The notes under the pieces: model-generated
The model's database searches: none
Told to the model about the DNA's origin: nothing
The model's input: the letters and a program-made list of their open reading frames with translations, nothing else
Program-made: the position numbers and the translations under genes
Source: Gluconacetobacter sacchari
GTDB taxonomy: Bacteria > Pseudomonadota > Alphaproteobacteria > Acetobacterales > Acetobacteraceae
Direction of reading: 5' to 3'
DNA: 64,000 bases
NCBI RefSeq assembly: GCF_014174255.1
Contig: NZ_JABEQJ010000008.1
Location: forward strand, 62,001 to 126,000
In this document: piece after piece, positions 35,814 through 44,579 of the stretch
Numbering within the stretch: position 1 is the first letter of the stretch
Layout of the letters: each line of letters opens with the position of its first letter

Positions 35814-36737
35814 ATGATGCAAGACCTGCTTGATCGTCTGCGCGACGCGATCGAACGGCATTGCGTGAAGCCGAGCACGAACACGGTGCTGCCCGGCCTT
35901 CTGCTGTTTCGGGCCGAGGCCCCGACCACGCCCATGGACCTGGTGTATGAACCGCGCTTCTGCCTGATCGTGCAGGGCAGCAAGCAGGTCATGCTGTGCG
36001 ACCAGACATTCGATTACGATGCCAGCAAATATATGGTGACGGCCGTCGACTTGCCGGTGACCAGCCACATCACCCATGCCCGCCCGGACGAACCCTACCT
36101 GGCGTTGTGCCTGACGCTGGACCCGGTGCAGATTGCCGACGTGCTGCTGGAAATGCAGCACGGTCAGGCCGGAGAATCGTTGCATTGTTCGCGTTGCATG
36201 GTCGTCAGCGACCTGACGCGGCATATCCTCGACCCGGTGACGCGGCTGGTCGGGTTGCTGGACGAGCCGGGCGACATGGCGTTTCTGCGGGACTCGATCG
36301 TGCGGGAACTGCTCTATCGTTTGTTGCAGGGGCCGCAGGGGGGCGTGCTGCGGCAGATCGCCACCGCGGGCAGCAATCTGTCGCATCTGAACCGGGCGAT
36401 CGCGTGGATCCGGACGCATTATGCGGAGGCGTTCGATATCGCGGAAGTCGCGCGACTGGCGGCGATGAGCCCGTCTTCCTTCCATCGTCATTTCCGCGCG
36501 GCCACCATGATGAGCCCGCTGCAATATCGCACCCGGCTGCGCCTACAGGAGGCGCGGCGGCAGTTGATGAGCGGAGGGGTGGATGCGGCGGAGGCCGGCT
36601 TCGCGGTGGGGTATGACAGCCCGTCGCAATTCAGCCGGGAATATCGGCGGATGTTCGGCAGCCCGCCGGCGCGCGATGCGCAGAGGATCCGGGCGGAAAA
36701 CGCGGTCGGCGCGCGGGAGCTTGAACTGGCGGAATGA
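35814..36737 (+). CDS. AraC-family regulator, likely controlling the RND operon
   Basis: This 307-residue protein has an AraC N-terminal cupin (about 1-180; PTTPMDLVYEPRFCLIVQGSKQVMLCDQTFDYDASKYMV). A C-terminal pair of helix-turn-helix motifs follows at 195-290 (FDIAEVARLAAMSPSSFHRHFRAAT and AAEAGFAVGYDSPSQFSREYRRMFG). It starts at ATG 35814 with a strong GAGGAGGGAAGG site. It is divergent from the efflux pump, so it probably activates that operon in response to a toxic compound. Confidence 0.9.
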   Translation: MMQDLLDRLRDAIERHCVKPSTNTVLPGLLLFRAEAPTTPMDLVYEPRFCLIVQGSKQVMLCDQTFDYDASKYMVTAVDLPVTSHITHARPDEPYLALCLTLDPVQIADVLLEMQHGQAGESLHCSRCMVVSDLTRHILDPVTRLVGLLDEPGDMAFLRDSIVRELLYRLLQGPQGGVLRQIATAGSNLSHLNRAIAWIRTHYAEAFDIAEVARLAAMSPSSFHRHFRAATMMSPLQYRTRLRLQEARRQLMSGGVDAAEAGFAVGYDSPSQFSREYRRMFGSPPARDAQRIRAENAVGARELELAE

Positions 36738-36743
36738 GGGGAT

Positions 36744-36772
36744 ACGCCCCCTTCTTCGCATGAAGGGGGCGT
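36744..36772. terminator. Bidirectional terminator hairpin
   Basis: ACGCCCCCTTC (36744-36754) pairs perfectly with GAAGGGGGCGT (36762-36772) around a 7-base loop. It lies between the convergent AraC-type gene and yghU, so it can stop transcription from either side. There is no long T-run. Confidence 0.7.
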
Positions 36773-36794
36773 GCCCTGCGCGGTGTCGCGGGGG

Positions 36795-37670
36795 TTATCC
36801 GGCCTGGTCGAGCTTGTCCTGCGTCCTGGTCTGGAAATCGCCGGCGTCGTGGCGTTCGCGCAATTGTTCCGACGGCTCGCCGCTCATGCGGTTGACCATG
36901 CGGCCGCGCTGGACGGCCGGGCGGTCCAGCAGGCGGTCGGCCCAGGCTTGAAGGTGGGTGTAGTCCTGCACGCTCAGGAATTCCGCCGCGCCGTAGAGCC
37001 AGCCTTTGACCAGGCCGCCATACCAGGGGAAGATCGCCATGTCGGCGATGGTGTAGGTGTCGCCCGCGATATAGGGGGTTTCCGCCAGCCGGCGATCCAG
37101 CACGTCGAGCTGGCGCTTGGTCTCCATCGCGAAACGGTCGATGGCGTAGGCGATCTTGTGCGGTGCGTAGGCGTAGAAATGCCCGAGCCCGCCGCCCAGA
37201 TAGGGGGCGCTGCCGACCTGCCAGAACAGCCAGTTGAGACATTCCGTGCGCCCGGCGAGGTCCTTCGGCAGGAAGGCGCCGAATTTCTCGGCCAGGTAGA
37301 GCAGGATGGAGCCGGATTCGAACACGCGGAGCGGCTCCGGCCCGCTATGGTCGACCATGGCGGGGATTTTCGAATTCGGGTTGACGGCGACGAAGCCGCT
37401 GCCGAACTGGTCGCCGGAGCCGATATTGATCAGCCAGGCGTCGTATTCGGCGCCCGCATGGCCGGCTTCCAGCAATTCTTCCAGCAGGATCGTCACCTTT
37501 ACGCCGTTGGGGGTGCCGAGCGAATAGAGCTGGAGCGGGTGGCGGCCGACGGGCAGCGCCTTGTCATGGGTCGGACCGGCGATGGGGCGGTTGATGGCGG
37601 CGAAATGGCCGCCGTTCGCGCTGTTCCATGTCCAGATCTTCGGCGGGGTGTAGTCGGTCGGGTCGGTCAT
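36795..37670 (-). CDS. yghU: YghU-type glutathione transferase/disulfide-bond oxidoreductase
   Basis: This 291-residue protein has the YghU signature (IWTWNSANGGHFAAINRPIAGPTH, then LPVGRHPLQLYSLGTPNGVKVTILLEELLEAG). The thioredoxin-like GST N-domain has NPNSKIPAMVDHSG and the helical C-domain follows. YghU enzymes bind two glutathiones and reduce disulfides of small thiols and organic hydroperoxides. It is cytosolic. A second GST-like gene lies 14 bp upstream in the same direction, forming a likely two-gene operon. Confidence 0.92.
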   Translation of the reverse strand: MTDPTDYTPPKIWTWNSANGGHFAAINRPIAGPTHDKALPVGRHPLQLYSLGTPNGVKVTILLEELLEAGHAGAEYDAWLINIGSGDQFGSGFVAVNPNSKIPAMVDHSGPEPLRVFESGSILLYLAEKFGAFLPKDLAGRTECLNWLFWQVGSAPYLGGGLGHFYAYAPHKIAYAIDRFAMETKRQLDVLDRRLAETPYIAGDTYTIADMAIFPWYGGLVKGWLYGAAEFLSVQDYTHLQAWADRLLDRPAVQRGRMVNRMSGEPSEQLRERHDAGDFQTRTQDKLDQAG

Positions 37671-37684
37671 CGTGGAACTCCGGG

Positions 37685-38387
37685 TCAGGCGGCGGGGGGA
37701 TAGTTCGAGGGGAACAACGCGCGCAGGGCGCGTTCGTCGGTCGCGGTCTTGAAATCATGGTCCTGGCCGACGGCGCGCGCGCGCGATCGCCGGGCGGGCA
37801 TCGATGGCCTGGAAATAGCGGTCGAGATGCGGCCAGGGGGCCAGCGTGTCTTCCGCGCCCTTCAGGATCCGCGGGGCGCGGTCGAGCCAGCCCCAGGCCG
37901 ACATGTCGGCGATCGTGTAGCTGTCGCCGACGAGATATTCCCGCTCCGCGAGATGATCGTTCAGCACCTGATAGTGCCGTTCGGTCTCGCGCCGGTAGCG
38001 GTTGAGGGCGTACGCCTGGTCCTGGGGGGCGAAATACTGGAAATGGACCGTCTGGCCGGAAAAGGGGCCCAGCCCGGTGGCGATGAACATCAGCCAGGAC
38101 AGCAATTCCGGCCGGTCGGCGGGCGTGCCGAGAAAGCGGCCGGTCTTTTCGGCGAGGTAGAGCAGGATGGCGGTGGAATCGAAGACGCGCGCCGGGCCGC
38201 CGCCCGGCCCGTCGGGATCGACGATCGCCGGGACCTTGCCGTTGGGGTTGATGGCGCGGAAGGCCGGGTCGTGCTGCGCGCCCTCGCGGGTATCGACCGG
38301 GACGACCGTGTAGGGAAGGCCGGTTTCCTCGAGCAGCAGCGCGACCTTCGCGGGGTTGGGCGTGGGATGGAAATAGAAACGGATCAT
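37685..38387 (-). CDS. YfcG-like glutathione transferase, C-terminus frameshifted at a GC repeat
   Basis: MIRFYFHPTPNPAKVALLLEETGLPY and NPNGKVPAIVDPDG form the GST N-domain, and the helical domain follows to ARPAIARAR. At an alternating GC tract (37773-37785) the frame shifts and reads into a stop at 37755. In the correct frame the expected tail (AVGQDHDFKTATDERALRALFPSNYPPAA) continues to a stop at 37685. Two extra or one fewer base in the tract would restore it. The truncation removes about 28 residues of a family C-terminal extension. The GGAGG site is optimal for ATG 38387. Confidence 0.75.
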
Positions 38388-38488
38388 GGTGCCTCCGCTT
38401 GCCTCGCGCATGGGCGATGCGTTTTAGTATGAGCGTTCTATAATGACGCGTCGGGCCGCGTGTGGCAAGATCGCGTGGCAAAGCCTGC

Positions 38489-39145
38489 ATGGATGATGGA
38501 ATGGCGCGGCCCCGGGAATTTGATGAGGATGCGGTGCTGGACGCGGCGGTCGCGTGCTTCTGGCGGCATGGTTTCGATGCGACCTCGATCCGGGACCTGA
38601 TCGGGGAGACCGGATTGACGGCCGCGAGCCTGTACAATGCGTTCGGCGACAAGCGGTCGCTGTTTCGGCTGGCGCTGGAACGGTACATCGAGGGAGGGAT
38701 CGGCCAGCGTCTGGCGCGCTACCAGGAGGTGTCGCCGCTGGAGGGGGTGCGCGGCTATCTGCGCGACGTGGTGGAGCGCTCGCTGAACGATCCGGCCAAC
38801 AAGGGCTGCATGGTCGTGAACGCCGCGCTGGAATTCGCGACGCGGGACAGCGAGTTCCGGCCGATGATCGCCGGGACGTTCGCCCGGATCGAAGCGTTCT
38901 TTCTGGACTGCGTGCGGCGGGGGCAGCACGATGGCAGCGTCACGCGCGCGCTGGCGGACGAGGATCTGGCCCGGCATTGCCTGGCGGTGCTGATGGGGGT
39001 GCGGGTGCTGGCGCGCATTCGCCCCGAACGGGCGGTGCTGGACGGCGCCGTGGCCGCCCTGCTGCGGTCGCTGGAGGCGCGGCCGGATGAGGGGTTGTTG
39101 ATTTCCCGCAACGACCATGCGGAAATACGGCCGGACACGCCTTGA
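38489..39145 (+). CDS. TetR-family regulator
   Basis: This protein of about 218 residues has an N-terminal helix-turn-helix (MARPREFDEDAVLDAAVACFWRHGFDATSIRDLIGETGLTAASLYNAFGDKRSLF) and a TetR ligand domain that includes LNDPANKGCMVVNAALEF. It is divergent from the GST gene and 12 bp before the LysE-type exporter. A TATAAT-like -10 lies at 38439-38444. An alternative start is ATG 38501 (MARPRE). It likely controls one or both neighbours. Confidence 0.88.
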   Translation: MDDGMARPREFDEDAVLDAAVACFWRHGFDATSIRDLIGETGLTAASLYNAFGDKRSLFRLALERYIEGGIGQRLARYQEVSPLEGVRGYLRDVVERSLNDPANKGCMVVNAALEFATRDSEFRPMIAGTFARIEAFFLDCVRRGQHDGSVTRALADEDLARHCLAVLMGVRVLARIRPERAVLDGAVAALLRSLEARPDEGLLISRNDHAEIRPDTP

Positions 39146-39157
39146 GGAGGACGGACG

Positions 39158-39793
39158 ATGATTCTGCCGGTGACCCATCTTGCCGCGTTCGCGCTGGTCG
39201 CGCTGGGCATGGCGCTGACGCCCGGCCCCAACATGATCTATCTGATTTCGCGCTCCATCTGCCAGGGGCCGCGCGCGGGGCTGGTCTCGCTGGGTGGGGT
39301 GGCGCTGGGGTTTCTCTTCTACATGCTGTGCGCCGCCCTGGGGATCACCGCGCTGGTGATGGCGGTGCCCTATGCCTATGACGCGCTGCGGCTGGGTGGG
39401 GCGGTGTACCTGCTTTATCTGGCATGGCAGGCGATCCGGCCCGGGGGGCGGTCGCCGTTCCAGGTGCGGGCGCTGGCGGCCGATGGCAATCGCCGGCTGT
39501 TTCTCATGGGGTTCATGACCAACCTGCTGAATCCCAAGATCGCCGTGATGTACCTGTCGCTGCTGCCCCAGTTTACCGTGCCCGGCGGAGCGATGCTGGC
39601 GCAGATCCTGATCCTGGGCTGTGCGCAGATCGTCATCAGCGTGCTGGTGAACGCGGCCATCGCGCTTTCCGCCGGCAGCCTGGCGCGCTTCCTGGATGCC
39701 AACCCGGGTTTCGCCAGGGCGCAGCGCTGGATCATGGCGAGCGTATTGGGCGGGCTGGCGGTGCGGATGCTGGCCGAGCGGCGGGGCGCGTGA
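39158..39793 (+). CDS. LysE-family exporter
   Basis: This 211-residue inner-membrane protein has six spans. LVALGMALTPGPNMIYLISRSICQGPRAGLVSLGGVALGF is the LysE/RhtB signature and FMTNLLNPKIAVMYLSLLPQF the second motif. It exports amino acids or homoserine-lactone-like solutes. A GAGGAGG ribosome site precedes the ATG. Next to the TetR gene it is probably its target. Confidence 0.92.
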   Translation: MILPVTHLAAFALVALGMALTPGPNMIYLISRSICQGPRAGLVSLGGVALGFLFYMLCAALGITALVMAVPYAYDALRLGGAVYLLYLAWQAIRPGGRSPFQVRALAADGNRRLFLMGFMTNLLNPKIAVMYLSLLPQFTVPGGAMLAQILILGCAQIVISVLVNAAIALSAGSLARFLDANPGFARAQRWIMASVLGGLAVRMLAERRGA

Positions 39794-39860
39794 AGGCCTG
39801 ACCGCTTCGCCGGAGCCATGCATCGCTTGCGTATGAAGGCTGCCGGCATGGTCTGGAAAA

Positions 39861-39936
39861 TGGCTCCCGAAGTAGGACTCGAACCTACGACCCAGCGATT
39901 AACAGTCGCTTGCTCTACCAACTGAGCTATTCGGGA
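39861..39936 (-). tRNA. tRNA-Asn (anticodon GTT)
   Basis: The complementary strand has acceptor arms TCCCGAA and TTCGGGA. It has a D-arm AGCTCAGTTGGTAGAGC, anticodon loop ACTGTTAAT, a T-arm GTAGG-TTCGAGT-CCTAC and an encoded CCA end. The cloverleaf folds completely. No integrase or island lies against it. Confidence 0.97.
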
Positions 39937-40095
39937 TCAGCGCCGGGGCACCGTATAGCGGAGGTTCGTGACGCAGGTAAAGCCCTTGGGAGGTTTTTTT
40001 TAACGGCTAGGACAGGATGCCCCAACCATGCGAAGACGGGGCACGGGCGCGGACGGGCATCGTGCCGGACAGGGCGGAAAGGGCCGGAGACACGG

Positions 40096-41193
40096 ATGGA
40101 TCAGAAGACCGGCCGATCCATGCCCGGGCCGACGCGCCGGCGCCTGCTTGTCGCCGGCTGCGCGGCGGGCGGGGCCGCTGTCGCGGGGGGGCTGGCGGTG
40201 CATTATCGCGCGCCCAGGCCCGTGGTATGGCACAAGATCGTGCCCGATGGCCGGGTGCGGCGGCTGGTCCTGTCCTGGCCGTCGTCGAATCGCCTGTTGT
40301 TCGCCGTCGCGCGGGACCGGTTCTTCGGGCCGTACAATCTGGAGGTGAGCCTGGTGGACGGGGCGCGCACCGGACGCTCGACCATCGCCGACGTGGTGGA
40401 GGGACGGGCCGTGGGCGCGGCGGCGCCGGTTCTGACCTGGCTGGACCGGTTTCGCCTGGGGACGATCCCCGTGCATCTGGCGTGCGGCCTGCAATCGGGC
40501 GCTTTCCGCCTGCTGGTGCGGCGGGGGGTGAAGGGGACGCGGCTGGAGAGTGTCGCGGGGATGCGAATCGCCGTGACGGACCCGGATATGGCCGACCGGC
40601 TCTTCTTTTCGGTGATGATGCGGCGCAAGGGCATCGACCCGGAAACGGCCGTGCATTGGGTGACGCTGGGGCCGGGGCAGGTCGAGGCGGCCGCGCGGGC
40701 GGGCGAGATCGACGCGGTGGCGGCGCATGACCCGCTGGCCTGGCGATGGCTGCACCTGCCCGATTCGCCGTTCTTCGAACTGGTCAACAGCACGACCGGC
40801 CATTATGGCGAGCGGACCAACCTGGCCCTGGGCCTGTCGGACACGCTGCTGCGCGGCGACCCCGTGGGGGCGGCGTCGCTGGTGATGGCGCTGCGCGCCG
40901 CGTCGGGCTGGATCAAGGCGCACCCCGACCAGGCCGCCGGCCTGATGGGGACGGTGGCCGATGGCATGGAGAGCGGCCAGGTGCTGGCCATGCTGCGGCA
41001 CGAGACGCTGGGCATCAGCCCCGTGGGGAGCGACCTGCGGGTGCAGGTGTCGCAATATGTGGACGAGATGAAGCTGCTGGGCCGGGTGCCCGACACCGTC
41101 GGCTCGGCGGCCTATGCGCGCCGCCTGTGCGTCAACGTGCTGGAGGCCGACGAATCCGGGGCGCTGGCGATCCCCGCCGCCGGACCGGCCTGA
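40096..41193 (+). CDS. NitT/TauT-type ABC substrate-binding protein, exported
   Basis: This 365-residue protein has a Tat-like N-terminus (GPTRRRLLVAGCAAGG) that also contains a possible lipobox. The mature part has the NMT1/SsuA-like fold: LSWPSSNRLLFAVARDRFFGPYNLEVSLVDG, then MRIAVTDPDMADRLFFSVMMRRKGIDPETAVHWV. It should bind nitrate, sulfonate or a related small anion, or a thiamine-precursor-like ligand. No permease or ATPase lies next to it, so it is an orphan. The ATG at 40096 was chosen over longer reads through the tRNA region. Confidence 0.82.
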   Translation: MDQKTGRSMPGPTRRRLLVAGCAAGGAAVAGGLAVHYRAPRPVVWHKIVPDGRVRRLVLSWPSSNRLLFAVARDRFFGPYNLEVSLVDGARTGRSTIADVVEGRAVGAAAPVLTWLDRFRLGTIPVHLACGLQSGAFRLLVRRGVKGTRLESVAGMRIAVTDPDMADRLFFSVMMRRKGIDPETAVHWVTLGPGQVEAAARAGEIDAVAAHDPLAWRWLHLPDSPFFELVNSTTGHYGERTNLALGLSDTLLRGDPVGAASLVMALRAASGWIKAHPDQAAGLMGTVADGMESGQVLAMLRHETLGISPVGSDLRVQVSQYVDEMKLLGRVPDTVGSAAYARRLCVNVLEADESGALAIPAAGPA

Positions 41194-41212
41194 CGCCGGC
41201 GCGGCGGGCGGT

Positions 41213-42664
41213 TCAGCCGACCGCGGAGCAGAGATACTTGATTTCCAGATAGTCCTCGATGCCGTGGCGCGAGCCCTCGCGGCCCAGGCCCGACTGCTTG
41301 ATGCCGCCGAAGGGCGCGACCTCGGTGGAGATCAGGCCGGTATTGTGGCCGACCATGCCGTATTCCAGCGCCTCGGCGACGCGCCAGACCCGCCGCGCGT
41401 TTTCGGTATAGAAATAGGCCGCCAGGCCGAATTCGGTGTCGTTGGCCATCGCGACCGCCTCTTCCTCGGTCTCGAAGCGGAACAGGGGGGCGACGGGGCC
41501 GAATGTTTCCTCGCGCGCCACCTTCATGGCCTGCGTCACGCCGGTCAGGATCGTCGGTTCGTAGAAATTGCCGCCGAGCGGGGGCTGCCGGCCGCCGGCG
41601 ACCAGCGTGGCGCCGTGGGCCAGCGCGTCGGCGACGTGGGATTCGACCTTGCGGATCGCGTCGGCGTCGATCAGCGGGCCGATCGTCACGCCGGGTTCGG
41701 TGCCCGGACCCAGCTTGATCGTCCGCACCGCCTCGGCCAGGCGGCTCGCGAAGGCGTCATGGATGCCGGACTGGACATAGAGCCGGTTGGCGCAGACGCA
41801 GGTCTGGCCCGCATTGCGGTATTTCGAAACCAGGGCGCCCTCGATCGCCGCGTCGAGGTCCGCGTCGTCGAAGACGATGAACGGCGCGTTGCCGCCCAGT
41901 TCCAGGCTGAGTTTCTTGATGGTGGGCGCGCACTGGGCCATCAGGATGCGCCCGACCTCGGTCGAGCCGGTGAAGGAGAGCTTGCGTACCACGTCGGACG
42001 CGGTCAGCGCCCCGCCGATGGCGCGGGCATCGCCGGTGACGACCTGGAACACGCCGGACGGCACGCCCGCCCGTTCGGCCAGCGCGGCCAGGGCCAGCGC
42101 GGTCAGCGGTGTCTGTTCGGCGGGCTTGACGATCATGGTGCAGCCGGCGGCCAGGGCCGGCGCGGCCTTGCGGGTGATCATCGCGGCCGGGAAATTCCAC
42201 GGCGTGATCGCGGCGCAGACGCCGACCGGCTGCCGGATGACCAGCAGCCGCTTGTCGGCGGTGGGGGCGGGAATCGTCTCGCCGTAAATGCGCCGGGCTT
42301 CCTCGGCGAACCATTCGAGGAACGAGGCGGCATAGAGGACCTCGCCCCTGGCCTCGGCCAGCGGCTTGCCCTGTTCGGCCGTCATCAGCGCCGCCAGGTC
42401 GTCGGCGTTGGCGACCGCCAGGTCGAACCACCGACGCAGGATGGCGCCGCGATCCCGCGCGGTGCGGGCCGACCAGGCGGGCAGCGCGCGGGCGGCGGCG
42501 GCGATCGCGGCTTCGGCCTCGGTCGCGCCCAGGTCGGGAACCTGGCCCACGGTGTGGCCGGTCGCCGGGTCGGCCACCTGGATGGGCCGCCCCGTGGAAC
42601 CGACCCATTCTCCGTCGATCAGACAGGCCGACCGCAGCAGGGTCGGGTCTTTCAGTGTCACCAT
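41213..42664 (-). CDS. gabD: NAD(P)-dependent succinate-semialdehyde dehydrogenase
   Basis: This 483-residue aldehyde dehydrogenase oxidises succinate semialdehyde to succinate in GABA breakdown or related pathways. PWNFPAAMITRKAAPALAAGC and KLSLELGGNAPFIVFDDADL (general base Glu) fit the GabD type, and NAGQTCVCANRLYV holds the catalytic Cys. GVVAPFGGIKQSGLGREGSRHG-like ends (VAPFGGIKQSGLGREG) support it. An IclR regulator is divergent, 93 bp away, with a palindrome in between. Confidence 0.9.
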   Translation of the reverse strand: MVTLKDPTLLRSACLIDGEWVGSTGRPIQVADPATGHTVGQVPDLGATEAEAAIAAAARALPAWSARTARDRGAILRRWFDLAVANADDLAALMTAEQGKPLAEARGEVLYAASFLEWFAEEARRIYGETIPAPTADKRLLVIRQPVGVCAAITPWNFPAAMITRKAAPALAAGCTMIVKPAEQTPLTALALAALAERAGVPSGVFQVVTGDARAIGGALTASDVVRKLSFTGSTEVGRILMAQCAPTIKKLSLELGGNAPFIVFDDADLDAAIEGALVSKYRNAGQTCVCANRLYVQSGIHDAFASRLAEAVRTIKLGPGTEPGVTIGPLIDADAIRKVESHVADALAHGATLVAGGRQPPLGGNFYEPTILTGVTQAMKVAREETFGPVAPLFRFETEEEAVAMANDTEFGLAAYFYTENARRVWRVAEALEYGMVGHNTGLISTEVAPFGGIKQSGLGREGSRHGIEDYLEIKYLCSAVG

Positions 42665-42679
42665 TGCCGCCTCCCGTTC

Positions 42680-42695
42680 GTTCAGTATATTGAAC
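42680..42695. promoter_or_regulatory. Near-perfect palindrome in the gabD-iclR divergent promoter
   Basis: GTTCAGTATATTGAAC is a 16-bp palindrome with one mismatched pair. A TGAAC half-site follows at 42710-42715. It sits between gabD and the IclR-family gene and is a good candidate operator for that regulator. Confidence 0.6.
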
Positions 42696-42757
42696 GATAG
42701 ATCATCATAGTGAACTGTGGGAGCATCCTGTTTCCCCAGTCAAGGTGGGAGAGGCGG

Positions 42758-43540
42758 ATGGGGGCTCACGATCGGATCAGCGCAGGTGGGGGGCATGTGC
42801 CCGCCCTGCGTCGGGCGGTGGCGATTCTGGATTATATTTCAGCCTCTTCCGAGGCGCCGACGCTCTCGGGGCTGGCGCGCGCGCTGGGGTTGCCCAAGAG
42901 CACGGCGCATGGGCTGGTGCAGGCGATGGAAGAACTCGGGCTGCTGGCGCGCGCGGCCGACGGCACCCTGCGGACCGGACCGCACTCGTTGCGCTGGGCC
43001 GGCGATTTCCTGGCCCGGACCGACCTCGTGTCCGCGTTCCGGCAGTCCATCGCCGAATCCTGGCGATCCGCGCAATTCACCGTGACGATGACGGTCCTGG
43101 ACGGGAACGAGGTCGTCTATATCGCCTGTTCGGAGGCCAACCGGCCGCTGGACGTGGCCTTTCGCATCGGCATGCGGCTGCCGGCGCCCTTTACCGCGAC
43201 GGGCAAGGCGCTGCTGGCGGCGCGGCCCGACCGGGACCTGGACGCGCTGTTCGCGCGGGGATTCCCGGCGCCGCTGACACGCTACAGCGTCGCCTCCATG
43301 CCCGACCTGCGGCGGGAACTGGCCGAGACGCGGCAGCGGGGCTTTTCGATCGATGACGGGCAGATCCGCGAGGGGTTGTTCTGCCTGGGGGCCACGGTCG
43401 GCGACCATGCCGGGCAGGCGGTGGCGGCGCTGGCCCTGTCGCTGACGCGCAGCGAGGCGTCGCCGGACATGGTGGCGATGCTGGGGCGGTCCCTGATGGA
43501 CGCCGCCGCCGACCTGTCGCGCCGGCTCGGGGCTGGCTGA
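42758..43540 (+). CDS. IclR-family transcription regulator
   Basis: This 260-residue protein has a winged helix-turn-helix at about 10-70 (LRRAVAILDYISASSEAPTLSGLARALGLPKSTAHGLVQAME). An IclR effector domain follows (FRIGMRLPAPFTATGKALLAARP and REGLFCLGATVGDHAGQAVAALALSL). A GAGAGGCGG site precedes ATG 42758. It is divergent from gabD and probably controls it in response to a metabolite. It is convergent with the next TetR gene. Confidence 0.92.
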   Translation: MGAHDRISAGGGHVPALRRAVAILDYISASSEAPTLSGLARALGLPKSTAHGLVQAMEELGLLARAADGTLRTGPHSLRWAGDFLARTDLVSAFRQSIAESWRSAQFTVTMTVLDGNEVVYIACSEANRPLDVAFRIGMRLPAPFTATGKALLAARPDRDLDALFARGFPAPLTRYSVASMPDLRRELAETRQRGFSIDDGQIREGLFCLGATVGDHAGQAVAALALSLTRSEASPDMVAMLGRSLMDAAADLSRRLGAG

Positions 43541-43550
43541 CCGGCCGGCG

Positions 43551-44282
43551 TCAGGCCGCCGCGCGGCGCCTGCGGGCCGGCGACGCGGGCTTTTTGGGCA
43601 CGTCCGCTGATTCCGGCGGGGTTTCGTGGCGGAAGATCGCGAGGATCTGGGTCGCGATCTCGGAGCGGGACATGCGGCCCTCGTGATACCAGGTATCGGC
43701 CGTGTTCAGCAGGCGCAGCAGCAGGATGCGATAGATCTGGCGGTCGATCCCGGCCGGCAGGGGCAGGGCGTCGACGATGTCGCGGAACAGGGCTTCGAAC
43801 TGGTCGCGCTTGCGGACCAGGATGGCCTTCACCGCCTCGGGCACCGAGCGGAAATTGTTCATGATCGGCAGGGTGAGCGATTCGGGGTTGAGCTGGATTT
43901 CCAGCATCTCGGTGCAGGCGGCCTCCAGCCTTGCCCAGGGCGCGGTATGGGACGCCATGGCGGCGCGCACCCGCCGCGCCGCCGCGTCCAGCGCCCGGTC
44001 GTGGATTTCGATGAACAGGGCCTCTTTCGAGCGGATATGGTAGTAGAGCGACCCGCCCATCATGCCGGCCCGCTCCGCGATTTCGCGGATCGAGGTGGCC
44101 TTGTAGCCGTATTCGGCGAACAGCTTGGCCGCGATTTCCAGGATTTCCTGACGTCGTTCCGGATTGGGCGCCGTGTCGGCCGCCGACGGGGCGTGGGCAC
44201 GGCCGCGCCTGACCGGGCGGCCCGGGGAATCGGCATGGGTCCTGTCCGGACCGGGGGGTCTGTGCTTCTGCCTCGCGTTCAC
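43551..44282 (-). CDS. TetR-family regulator of the acyl-CoA locus
   Basis: This 243-residue protein starts at GTG 44282. A basic, disordered 40-residue leader precedes the helix-turn-helix (ERRQEILEIAAKLFAEYGYKATSIREIAERAGMMGGSLYYHIRSKEALF). The C-domain shows TADTWYHEGRMSRSEIATQILAIF, as in FadR/KstR2-type TetR proteins controlling acyl-CoA metabolism. It ends in [14 protein letters not shown]. It is divergent from the acyl-CoA dehydrogenase/thiolase genes, which it probably represses. Confidence 0.88.
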   Translation of the reverse strand: MNARQKHRPPGPDRTHADSPGRPVRRGRAHAPSAADTAPNPERRQEILEIAAKLFAEYGYKATSIREIAERAGMMGGSLYYHIRSKEALFIEIHDRALDAAARRVRAAMASHTAPWARLEAACTEMLEIQLNPESLTLPIMNNFRSVPEAVKAILVRKRDQFEALFRDIVDALPLPAGIDRQIYRILLLRLLNTADTWYHEGRMSRSEIATQILAIFRHETPPESADVPKKPASPARRRRAAA

Positions 44283-44579
44283 GCCGCCCTGTGCTCCTGG
44301 TGTGTGCGTCCAGGCAATTCTTAATACATGGCCGGTTCATGTTCCATGGCCTGATGCGGATAACGCGGCCGGCCGGACGGCGCGTACTCAACCATGTGTG
44401 ATGAAGCCCGCGGGTTTTAGGCCTCGACAGGCGCGGTGCCGCGCCATAGAGAACGTTAACTAACAAGTGTTTGGTATGGGCGGTGCCGGGCGAACCGGAT
44501 GCGCCGTTGCGCGAAGACCTGTCTGTTTGTTGAAAAAAACCTGGCGAAATCGACGATAATCAGAACGACGGAGGGTGGC
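44283..44579. other. Divergent spacer of the acyl-CoA locus
   Basis: These 297 bp hold no supported gene. GTTAACTAACAAGTGTTTGG (44454-44473) contains a partly palindromic AACAAGTGTT and could be the TetR operator. The AT-rich ATTCTTAATACATGG at 44318-44332 may be promoter sequence. Neither is certain. Confidence 0.3.

Noticed and set aside
39861-40096. Genomic island at the tRNA-Asn gene
   Set aside because: No integrase, direct repeat of the tRNA 3' end or composition shift lies beside it.
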